Below are positions 35,816 through 44,056 of a DNA stretch of 64,000 nt, piece by piece. The notes beneath the pieces are model-generated. The model did not search any database and was not told the origin of the DNA. It was given only the letters and a program-made list of their open reading frames with translations. Numbering within the stretch: the first letter of the stretch is position 1; every line of letters begins with the position of its first letter. Made by a program: the position numbers and the translations under genes. Source of the stretch: CBDCWO01 sp965223405 (GTDB lineage: Bacteria > Bacteroidota > Bacteroidia > Chitinophagales > Saprospiraceae); NCBI GenBank assembly GCA_965223405.1, contig CBDCWO010000004.1, positions 62,001 to 126,000 of the forward strand. Direction: 5' to 3'.

Positions 35816-37354
35816 ATGACTATCAGGGAGTTAGAACAGGAATATTTGTCATTAAAGGAAGAAAATGAAGCACTAAAAATAGAAAACTTAGCACAACGCC
35901 TTAGGCTTGAACAATTAGAAAGGGCCTTATTTGGTTCCAAGCGAGAACGCTTCATTCCAGCCGTTCCAGAAGAGCAAATGTCCATGTTTGACCTAGAGGA
36001 ATCCGGCCAATCTAAATCAAATGGATCAAGCAATACCATAACAGATCACCAGGACAGTAAAAAGAAAAAGAGTAAGAAAAAGAAAATATCAAGAAATACC
36101 TTTCCTTCCCACTTACCTCGGGAAGAACAGATCATAGAACCTGAAGGTTATCAGGAACACTTCAAGCGAATCGGAAAGGATGTTACGGAGATACTAAAGT
36201 ATATTCCGATGGAATTGAAAGTGTTAAAAATTATACGTCCACGATACGCAGATAAAACTTTAGATGAAAAAAATATATATCAGGCAAATATACCAGCGCG
36301 GATTATACCTAAGGGGTTGGTGGATGACAGTCTGGTAGCAGGTTTGATTAGTGAAAAGTTTGAATACCATATGCCGGTATATCGCTTTGTAAAGAAATTG
36401 CGCAAAGCAGGAATCCACTTTATCAAAGCCAAGCACTGTTACAATTATCTGGCCAAGGTCGGAGAAATGATGCAACCTTTGCACGATTTGATGCACCAGG
36501 AAATGTTGTCGAGTGGCTATGTACAAATGGATGAATCAAGCATTCGAGTATTGAGTCAGGATCAAGAACATGGTAAGCTACGAGGCTGCATGTGGGTGAT
36601 GCATGCACCTAGGTCAGATCTGGTTTTATTCAACTATCGAGTCAGCAAAGAAAAAGATTTTGCTTGCGAACTATTGGATGGTTACCAAGGAGTATTACAA
36701 GCAGATGGTAACTCTACCTATCAGAGCATAGCGGATGTTCCTCCCGAAGCTAAGCTCATGGGTAAGTATGAAATTCAAGTAAGTGAATTTTTGAACTGTT
36801 GGGCTCATACCCGAAGAAAATTCTATGAAGTTAAAGATCTGGAACCAGATATAATACATCCTTTATTAGAAGATATACAGCAATTATATGCTCTGGAAAG
36901 TGAGGCTCGCGAACAGCGCATGGATGCTAAGAAGCGCTATGATCTGAGACAACAAAAGGCGATCCCAGTGTTAAATAGTATCAAGAAAAAACTGGATGAG
37001 GCCTCCTTGAAGAATCTTACCGGACCTGTCAAGGCAGCCTTCAGATATACGATCAAAAGATGGTTCCAATTGTCCAACTATGTCAATAATGGAAACTGGG
37101 AAATAGATACCAATTTATTGGAAAACAAAATAAGACTACTTGCTCTGGGTAGAAAGAATTATTTGTTCGCTAAAACCGATCAGACTGCCCAACATGTCGC
37201 AACATTCTATTCAATCATTGCTACTTGCCAGATTCGTGGAATAGATGTCTATAAGTACCTCACTTGGCTTTTCAAAAAAATGGTCTCTGAAAAAATTAAT
37301 GACCAGGCAGTTAACTGGTTACCACATAAAGTTGACCGTAGTATGTTCGATTAG
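35816..37354 (+). CDS. tnpC: IS66 transposase TnpC (DDE)
   Basis: This 512-residue protein carries an N-terminal coiled coil with LEQLERALFGSKRERF (residues 31-46), a Lys-rich linker, and a zinc-binding-type segment. The DDE catalytic core has D239 (QMDESS), D297 (QADGNSTY) and E436 (LLENKIR). The final part (RKNYLFAKTDQTAQHVATFYSII) is typical of IS66. It cuts the element ends and joins them to the target. It stops one base before the right inverted repeat. No frameshift or missing catalytic residue is seen, so the enzyme is probably functional. Confidence 0.93.
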   Translation: MTIRELEQEYLSLKEENEALKIENLAQRLRLEQLERALFGSKRERFIPAVPEEQMSMFDLEESGQSKSNGSSNTITDHQDSKKKKSKKKKISRNTFPSHLPREEQIIEPEGYQEHFKRIGKDVTEILKYIPMELKVLKIIRPRYADKTLDEKNIYQANIPARIIPKGLVDDSLVAGLISEKFEYHMPVYRFVKKLRKAGIHFIKAKHCYNYLAKVGEMMQPLHDLMHQEMLSSGYVQMDESSIRVLSQDQEHGKLRGCMWVMHAPRSDLVLFNYRVSKEKDFACELLDGYQGVLQADGNSTYQSIADVPPEAKLMGKYEIQVSEFLNCWAHTRRKFYEVKDLEPDIIHPLLEDIQQLYALESEAREQRMDAKKRYDLRQQKAIPVLNSIKKKLDEASLKNLTGPVKAAFRYTIKRWFQLSNYVNNGNWEIDTNLLENKIRLLALGRKNYLFAKTDQTAQHVATFYSIIATCQIRGIDVYKYLTWLFKKMVSEKINDQAVNWLPHKVDRSMFD

Positions 37355-37355
37355 A

Positions 37356-37377
37356 ATGGGGTTTGTGGGGAGCATAC
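37356..37377 (-). repeat. IS66 right terminal inverted repeat
   Basis: The reverse strand reads GTATGCTCCCCAC then AAACCCCAT, the mate of the left end at 35099-35120. It begins one base after the tnpC stop. Confidence 0.9.
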
Positions 37378-37385
37378 ATGGTTTC
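37378..37385. repeat. target site duplication, right copy (8 bp)
   Basis: ATGGTTTC follows the right IS66 end and equals the left copy at 35091-35098. It marks the insertion point in the esterase gene. Confidence 0.95.
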
Positions 37386-37730
37386 AACATAAATGCACAA
37401 AGCCCAGCCATGATTTCTTATCAATGGGTTCATGACCAGAAGCAAGTCATGATCTCTTTTGATCGAGTCGGGAGAGGGTTGCAAACTTTTCCGGGAGAGT
37501 TAATCCAAGGATTCACTTTAACCGGGTACCCTCTTCAGGGCGGCAAGGAAGTTATCTTTGGGCCTTCTGCAGTGAAGATATATAGGGACACTGTCTTGAT
37601 ATCCTATCCCGAAAAGTATATACCTACTTCAATAAAATACGCCTGGGCACCATATCCTGAAAACAATGTAGTAAATAGTAGTGGATTGCCATTGGCACCT
37701 TTTAAGATCGAACTTGATGGCAATAACTAG
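37378..37730 (+). pseudogene. sialate O-acetylesterase, 3' part
   Basis: This is the remainder of the gene cut at 35098. Reading from 37386, in frame with the 5' part once the element is removed, it encodes NINAQSPAMISYQWVH, then DRVGRGLQTFPGELIQGFTL, PSAVKIYRDTVLISYPEKY and SSGLPLAPFKIEL before TAG. This is the usual C-terminal beta-rich region of sialate O-acetylesterases (GF-x-L-x-G then GLP-x-x-PF). An open frame extends upstream into tnpC from 37245, but that part is just the alternate frame of the transposase gene. Without the 5' part there is no signal or catalytic core. Confidence 0.9.
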
Positions 37731-37820
37731 GCACGGATTAAAAATCCCGATTAAATGAGTCTATTCTATTTTCTCGCTAAATTATTCCCATTTGGAATAC
37801 GGCATTTCAAGAGTTCCATA

Positions 37821-38325
37821 TCACAAACCTTGCTTTTCCAATCGCCTTAGTACCGGTGGTATCGCCCTGGTAATGGACATACGTGATTCACCATTGGTGA
37901 AGGTCTGCACTTGGTCTGGAGAAGTAAGTTGCCTTAAAATTAACAAGGCATCTTTTACATTGTAATTTGAACTATGGTCTTCAGAAATGACTGGCTCCGG
38001 TGCCGGTTCGATAACTTCAGGCTCAATATTATGAAAGAATTTGGGAGGTTGCTCAGACGCGATATTTACTTCTATTTTGTTTTTTTCTTTTTTACCCCCT
38101 TTCTTTTTTTTGTCCTTTTTGCCTTTTACCTTTCTTTTTTGCCCCCTTATCCTTTTTACCTTTCTTATCGCCATCCTTTTTTTTACCCTTTTTCTTTTTG
38201 GTATCCTGTTTTTTCTTTTTCTTTTTCTTTTCGGCCTTGATTGTATTGGCTTCTGCCTTTAGCGCTTGTGCCTTTTTTTTCTTTTCCTCCTGTTTATCTT
38301 TTTTCTTGTTTTTTTTCTTTGCCAT
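37821..38325 (-). pseudogene. Lys-rich protein with conserved C-terminal segment, frameshifted
   Basis: Two frames join into one protein of about 167 residues. The first starts at ATG 38325 (MAKKKNKKKDKQEE) and is almost pure Lys/Gly/Asp/Glu (KKKKKKKQDTKKKKGKKKDG). It stops at 38092. The second frame continues KKKGGKKEKNKIEVNIASEQ and then has a folded-looking end (NYNVKDALLILRQL, NGESRMSITRAIPPVLRRLEKQGL) to 37821. The span is one base over a multiple of three, and dropping one T from T8 at 38104-38111 restores one frame. It may bind nucleic acid or be a basic low-complexity tail protein. Programmed slippage on the A8 run is possible but less likely than an indel. Confidence 0.6.
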
Positions 38326-38479
38326 GACTTTCAATTTTGGAGTAATTTAACCATATACTTTGCTACCATTGATGATAAACCCAAGATATAAAAATCTGTT
38401 TTTAAAATGGGAAATTCAAAGATTATTTTAAGTGGTTAATAATATTTATTTTAGTCTTCATTTACCATCTATAAAAAAA

Positions 38480-38908
38480 ATGGCAAATTTGGGATACTCT
38501 GGCACCCCATTGGCAAAAAAATTAGGATTTAAGCCTGGATTTACCCTGTATATAGTCAATGCACCAGACCACTATTGGGAACTTTTCAGTGAAGTTCCGA
38601 AAGATTTAGAAATTCAATCTTTCCCAATCAAGCAAAATGATATTATACATTATTTCACTGATTCGAAAGTAGAGCTTGAACAAAAGTTGAATGAGCTGAA
38701 ATCAATGATTAAATCCAATGGAATGATTTGGGTATCCTGGCCCAAAAAGGCCTCAAAAGTGCCGACGGATGTAACTGAAGATGTAATCCGTGATTGGGCC
38801 TTACAGATTGGATTGGTAGATGTAAAGGTTTGTGCAGTTAATCATATTTGGTCAGGTTTGAAGCTGGTCATTCCGGTGAAGTTACGTCCGAAACATAATA
38901 ATGGTTAA
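38480..38908 (+). CDS. DUF3052-family protein
   Basis: This 142-residue protein starts at ATG 38480 with MANLGYSGTPLAKKLGFKPGF, the signature opening of the DUF3052 family. SDSKVELEQKL-like and IWVSWPKKASKVPTDVTEDVIRDWAL segments follow, with VDVKVCAVNHIWSGLKLVI at the end. Proteins of this family are small, soluble and of unknown function, and lack signal peptides. An upstream in-frame start at 38432 adds residues that do not look natural. The gene is alone on the plus strand between convergent and divergent neighbours. Confidence 0.85.
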   Translation: MANLGYSGTPLAKKLGFKPGFTLYIVNAPDHYWELFSEVPKDLEIQSFPIKQNDIIHYFTDSKVELEQKLNELKSMIKSNGMIWVSWPKKASKVPTDVTEDVIRDWALQIGLVDVKVCAVNHIWSGLKLVIPVKLRPKHNNG

Positions 38909-38989
38909 AGTAGGTATGCCGGTTGATCTATGTCAATGAATATAAGGGGAGGAATAGTGTATCTTCTTGACCTCAATAGATGAACAGTC

Positions 38990-39769
38990 ATGAATGATAA
39001 ATTTTTAACGATTCTCAATATTATCGCATTGGCGGCGACCTTGACAACTAATTTTTTGGCAATATACCTTCCCATCAATGGGATATCGACGGCAGCCATA
39101 TCCGATAAATATCTTAACCTCTTTACTCCGGCGGGATATACTTTTTCCATTTGGTCAATCATTTATATTTCACAATTGGCAATGGTAATTTATTTGCTAG
39201 CTTTGGCATTCAGACCCAATAAGTTATCAACAGTACCCTGGATTATTAATTTAGGATGGTGGTATATTATTGCATGTGGTATAAACATTCTATGGATTTT
39301 TTCCTGGCACTATGAACTATTGTATGTTTCTTTGATTTTGATGGTATGTTTGCTTGCGGTGTTAATCAATTTATACCAACGGTTGTTTATCGGTAAGCTT
39401 AGAATAAAGATTGAAGAACAAATTCTGATACACCTACCTATTAGTTTGTATCTCGGGTGGATATCGGTGGCTACAATTGCCAATTTCGCTGTATTCTTGA
39501 CCGGAATGGAATGGGATGGCTCCGGGTTGGAACATGACACCTGGTTTGGAATAATGACAGCCGTCGTGGGATTGTTAGCTATGTTTATGGCAATAACCCG
39601 GAAAGACTTCATATTTATTGTTGTTATTCTTTGGGCCTTGATGGGAATTAGATATCAGCTGATGACAAGAAACATGGAATATTTGGTTTCCTTTTTGTAT
39701 ATACCAATGATGATTGTTTTTGCATCATTGTTTTATGCGGTCTTGGCAAGATTAAGAAAGGTTATGTAA
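38990..39769 (+). CDS. TspO/MBR-related membrane protein
   Basis: This 259-residue integral membrane protein has about seven hydrophobic segments. The opening FLAIYLPINGISTAAISDKY, LFTPAGYTFSIWSIIYI and IINLGWWYIIACGINILWIF match the long TspO-type (tryptophan-rich sensory) proteins of Bacteroidota, which have seven helices rather than the five of short TspO. It may bind porphyrins or isoprenoids; this is an inference from the family. It is 81 bases after the DUF3052 gene in the same direction and could be cotranscribed with it. Confidence 0.75.
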   Translation: MNDKFLTILNIIALAATLTTNFLAIYLPINGISTAAISDKYLNLFTPAGYTFSIWSIIYISQLAMVIYLLALAFRPNKLSTVPWIINLGWWYIIACGINILWIFSWHYELLYVSLILMVCLLAVLINLYQRLFIGKLRIKIEEQILIHLPISLYLGWISVATIANFAVFLTGMEWDGSGLEHDTWFGIMTAVVGLLAMFMAITRKDFIFIVVILWALMGIRYQLMTRNMEYLVSFLYIPMMIVFASLFYAVLARLRKVM

Positions 39770-39860
39770 ATATTTCTATCTGAAGTATTTTGGAGTTAGG
39801 AGTATCATAGATATCATTCCAATGATAATGGTCTTTTCAAGGTGTACTGGAAATACCAAA

Positions 39861-42510
39861 TTATAACTTAATCATTGACTTAGTCCTTACCTCTGATTTT
39901 GTACTCAGCACATAATAATATAATCCGCTAGGAATTTTCCAACCTTCAAAAATGATTTGATAGGAACCAGGTGAAAACATCCGATTAATTAGGGTGTTAA
40001 TCTTTTGACCTTGCATATTAAATACTTCAAGTGATACATGCGCGGTATTCAATTGTTGCCAACTGATCCAAGTGCTTTGTTGGAAAGGATTGGGAATATT
40101 CTGTTTGAGGTAAATTAATGGTCTATTTAACAAGGAAAGTTCGTTAAATCCAACCGTTGGAATAGATTCAAAAACTCCCAGATCAGGTTTTGTTCCAGTA
40201 GGGAAGGGGCGGGGATTATTATCCAGATCGAATAACGGAGCAACTATCCATTTTCCTCCGATTTGTATGGAGTCAATTCCTTTTTCGAGACATGGGCTTG
40301 ACATAGCCAATCGAAAGTTGGAAGTATCGACAAACTGAGGGTCTTCAGAGAAATTTTTAGTTCCCCAATGGATCTTTGAAAAAGTATCAAAAGGAACTAT
40401 AGAATCTATTCCAAATTCAACATCGCTGTAGTTTAGAAAAAGATGAGAACCCCCTTCCTCGCTTGATATCACATTTGCTGTTCTGCCGTTTTTCCAGAAA
40501 ATTGAATTCGTGATAATAGCTGTACCTCCCCTGCGAATATCCATGGCTGCTCCACTGGTATTGGTAAATGTACAATTGGTAAATAACACAGTCCCTTGGT
40601 GTACCAAGGCTGCTCTTGGGCTATTTTGGTTGAATAGGCAATTATTCACCTCCCCTGAAGCACCTGAGATAAATCCAATAACTGCTGTATTATCCGTTGA
40701 GATGTTTTCAGCAAATATGGTATTTGATACAGAGACATTATTTATTTTACCGACTATCCGAAGTGCAGTACGTGCGAGCGACTTATTTCTTTTAAAAATA
40801 CATTTATCAAGGGATACGAATTTCAATAGACTATCCGCATCAGACTGTGTAATCAACACCCCTCCGTTATATTTGAGAGCCGAATTATCGACAAAATCAG
40901 TTGTTGAAATCGAAATAGACAATGGCTGGGTAAATCGGTTTATTTCGGCCGTGACTACCAAAGCGCCGCCGTATTCATTAGCCTGGTTTCTTGAAAAAAG
41001 ACAATCTTCAATATCGAGGTTGCAATTATCTGAATTCAATCCACCACCCGAGGTTGCTCTGTTCTCAATAAACTTGACATGTTTTATTACCACGTCGCTT
41101 GTTGCGGATAGCAGACCACCTCCAGTTTCAGAAGTGTTTCCTGACAGAATACTGTTAAATAATTGAAGATCGCCTTCTTTTATTCCCAATGCTCCTCCCC
41201 AAATCGCCCTATTATCAGAAAATTTAGAACTTTTGATTATCGCCTGTGTGAAACCACATCGGATAGCACCGTAGCTAAGTTTTGCAAAATTGTTTTTGAA
41301 TTCACATGAATCGACCAAAAGTTCACTTTCTGATACCCAAATGCCTCCTCCTGAATTTCCAGAAGTATCTCTTTCAAAAAGAGAGTTTTGAATTCTTAAC
41401 TTGCTAGTAATTGCACGAATAGATCCTCCGTCACCATCGGATTTATTCTCGGATAATGTGCAGAATTTAATTTCTAACTCCCCACTACTTTGATTGACTA
41501 CGCCTCCATCAAAAATAGCATGGTTCCCATATAAGTTACAATTTGTAAAAACCAGATGCGGTTCGCCATATCCATTGATCGCCCCGCCGTATGATCCACT
41601 CTTATTATTACTAATCTGACAGTTTCTAAAAGTTAGATTACAATTTCCGCCATCTAACATCCCTCCTCTGGCTATTGCAGAATTTTCAGTTAAAGTCATA
41701 TTCGTAAAGTGAATAGTAGAGGGTACATTTTCTGCTATAAAAAATGCCCCTCCATTGTTGGTTGCACTATTATTTCGAATTGTGCTATTAGTCAAATTAA
41801 TTGCAGAATTATTAATAAAAAATGCCCCTCCATTTTCTGCATGGTTGGAGTGAATCGAATTGTTGTATAAATGAACTTGGGAATCAGAAATAAAAATTGC
41901 TCCCCCTCTATCTGCTTTATTGTTGCGAAATGTATTTCCTTTTAGTAGAATGTTTGAATTTGCAATCAATAATGCGCCTCCTCCTGAAATCCTATCACCA
42001 CCTGCCCAATTGTTAATAAAAAGACAATTTGCGATCCGCACCTTATGAAAACTTTGGATAGCCATGACACCTCCATTGTCCAAATTGTTTTGAATGGATT
42101 CTGCTCGTCCATATTCAAATCGGCAAAAACTGAACAAACTGGAATCCGATTCGGTCTCCATATGGATAATACGGACACCTCCCCATCCACCATCAAAGGT
42201 GTCCAGGTTGAAATTTGGTGGAATATCCGGTATCGTGAAATAAATCGAATCCGAACTAGTTCCCTCAGCGATCAATGAGCCCTGTACTTCAATTCGGTTT
42301 GAAGGGAAGAATTCAACACGAGTACCTGGTTGGATGGTAAGTGTTTTATTAGCAGGAACCGAGATGTCCCCACCGATCCAATAGGGTGAGTTGGCTTTTA
42401 GTCCATATTCCTGAGACTGAACCACCAGGAATGGTGGTCTGAGCTGGTGATGAAATATTAAATACTAGTAATAGTAAAATTCCAAAAATGAAGGGTAACG
42501 TGTATTTCAT
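39861..42510 (-). pseudogene. secreted right-handed beta-helix protein with T9SS sorting domain, frameshifted near the N-terminus
   Basis: The main frame (GTG 42425 to 39861) encodes an 854-residue protein of parallel beta-helix repeats (NNGGAFFI, NKSGSYGGAINGYG, NSGGGIWVSESEL, many Asn-rich turns). After a choice-of-anchor Q-like region (SSPCLEKGIDS) it ends in a T9SS type A sorting domain (QNIPNPFQQSTWISW, VFNMQGQKINTL, SGLYYYVL). It has no signal peptide in this frame. In another frame from ATG 42510 there is a clean signal (MKYTLPFIFGILLLLVF, ending SPAQ) followed by GGSVSGIWTK, the expected start. Removing one T of the run at 42396-42399 joins them as IWTKANSPYW. The span is one base over a multiple of three. 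It may be a true frameshift or an assembly error. Confidence 0.75.
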
Positions 42511-42730
42511 AACATTTGGATCAGATGTAGAAAGCATTAGCAATTTTCTGTGGATTAAGTGCTTCGGTGTTTCGCCAAATTGTTAGGTATAGGAATATTT
42601 GTCTTTGGATAATTTGATGATTGCTTTTAGTACAGAATCAACCAGTAGCGTAAAGGAAGTCTTATATTAACAACTTTTTTACAATGGGATGGGTTCCTTT
42701 TTTCTTAGTACTTTTACAACAAAAGGGCTT

Positions 42731-43288
42731 ATGACAAATCCATGGCATAATGTGCAGACCGGTCGATTAACTCCAGAATTTGTAAATGGTATTATCGAAA
42801 TTCCTCAGGGATCAAGAGCAAAGTATGAATTGGATAAGGATAGTGGATTATTGATTATGGATCGGGTTTTGTATTCTTCGGTTTACTACCCTGCAAATTA
42901 TGGATTTATACCACGCACTTATTGTGATGATAAGGATCCCCTGGATATCCTTATTCTTTCACAAATCAACGTACTACCCATGTGTTTGGTAAAAGCTAAA
43001 GTGATTGGTTGTATGCGGATGGTTGATGGAGGTGAGGCTGATGATAAAATTATTGCCGTTGCTGAAGGAGATATGAGCGTTAATCACATTAACGATATTC
43101 ATGAACTTCCAAACCATTTTATCAGGGAATTGAAAACCTTTTTTGAAGACTACAAAAAACTGGAAAATAAAACAGTGGTGATTGAAGACTTTCAATCCAA
43201 ATTTGTGGCACTGCAAATTGTAGAAAAGAGTATCGAAGATTATAAAGATAAATTCGGAGCGCATATAGGTTTTGATGGGAAAAAATAA
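42731..43288 (+). CDS. ppa: inorganic pyrophosphatase (family I)
   Basis: This 185-residue protein starts at MTNPWHNVQTG (ATG 42731); the longer frame adds a leader unlike the family. Signature residues include AKYELDKDSGLL, VYYPANYGFIP and DDKDPLDILIL, the metal-binding Asp cluster. Family I soluble pyrophosphatases hydrolyse diphosphate to phosphate in the cytoplasm and pull biosynthetic reactions forward. It lies 33 bases before nagB on the same strand, so it is probably cotranscribed with the amino-sugar genes, although pyrophosphatase has no direct role in that pathway. Confidence 0.93.
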   Translation: MTNPWHNVQTGRLTPEFVNGIIEIPQGSRAKYELDKDSGLLIMDRVLYSSVYYPANYGFIPRTYCDDKDPLDILILSQINVLPMCLVKAKVIGCMRMVDGGEADDKIIAVAEGDMSVNHINDIHELPNHFIRELKTFFEDYKKLENKTVVIEDFQSKFVALQIVEKSIEDYKDKFGAHIGFDGKK

Positions 43289-43321
43289 TCGGATCTCAAC
43301 TCATTCTCAACTCGGATATTC

Positions 43322-44056
43322 ATGCAAATAAAAATTTTTAAAACTCCTCAACTATTAGGTAAAAAAGCTGCTGATAGTGCGGCCAATATAATAGCACAAT
43401 CTTTAAAGCAAAATGGAAATGCAAATATTATTTTGGCAACAGGTACCAGTCAGTATGAGACTTTGGGTGGTTTAGTGGAAAAGAATGACATTTCCTGGGA
43501 TCAGGTAACCGTGTTTCATCTGGATGAATATTTAGGGATGAAAGCAGATCATCCTGCGAGTTTCCGCAGGTATTTGAAAGAGCGATTCAGAGATCATATT
43601 CCTAACCTTGGAGTATTTCATGAAATAAATGGTGAAGTCCCTGACCCACAGAAAGAATGCAATAGACTGAGTGAATTAATTCGCCATAAGTCGATTGATC
43701 TGGCGCTAATTGGCATTGGAGAGAACGCGCATTTGGCATTTAATGACCCACCTGCCGATTTTAATGTTTCAGATCCTTATATTGTCGTTGATTTAGATCC
43801 TGCCTGTCGCAGACAACAGCTCAATGAAGGATGGTTTCCTAATCTGGATTCAGTACCTCAAAAGGCCATATCCATGAGCATCAGCCAGATCATGAGGAGT
43901 AAACATTTGATTGTTTCAGTTCCTGATGTGCGCAAAGCGCAAGCCGTAAAATGTGCGGTGACAGGTCCTATAGATCCGGATTGCCCGGCTTCCATTCTTC
44001 AGCAACACCCTAGTTGCGAACTGTTATTAGATATCAACTCAAGTTCTCTTTTATGA
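43322..44056 (+). CDS. nagB: glucosamine-6-phosphate deaminase-like (NagB family)
   Basis: This 244-residue protein belongs to the NagB / 6-phosphogluconolactonase fold: ILATGTSQYETLGGLV (phosphate loop), TVFHLDEYLGM with the catalytic Asp, and LALIGIGENAHLAFNDPP in place of the usual GIGxNGHIAFNEP. NagB converts glucosamine-6-phosphate to fructose-6-phosphate and ammonia. It is slightly shorter than E. coli NagB. It overlaps the following symporter gene by 4 bases (ATGA) and is followed by nagA, which strongly supports amino-sugar degradation. An alternative reading is a close relative acting on another amino-sugar phosphate. Confidence 0.85.
   Translation: MQIKIFKTPQLLGKKAADSAANIIAQSLKQNGNANIILATGTSQYETLGGLVEKNDISWDQVTVFHLDEYLGMKADHPASFRRYLKERFRDHIPNLGVFHEINGEVPDPQKECNRLSELIRHKSIDLALIGIGENAHLAFNDPPADFNVSDPYIVVDLDPACRRQQLNEGWFPNLDSVPQKAISMSISQIMRSKHLIVSVPDVRKAQAVKCAVTGPIDPDCPASILQQHPSCELLLDINSSSLL

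Larger units (their letters stand above)
35099..37377 (+). mobile_element. complete IS66-family insertion sequence, 2279 bp
   Basis: This element carries three genes in the order of IS66 (accessory tnpA, tnpB, and DDE transposase tnpC), all on the plus strand. It has 22-base imperfect terminal inverted repeats beginning GTATGC (19 of 22 match) and is flanked by an 8-base direct repeat. It interrupts a sialate O-acetylesterase gene whose frame is restored on removal of the element plus one copy of the duplication. The genes look intact, so the element is probably recent and may still move. Confidence 0.95.

Noticed and set aside
37245..37377. Upstream extension of the esterase 3' frame inside tnpC
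   Set aside because: It lies within the transposase gene and right inverted repeat and only happens to stay open.
37974..38262. Plus-strand open frames rich in Phe, Leu and Tyr
   Set aside because: They are the antisense of the Lys-rich gene; poly-Phe composition results from T runs.
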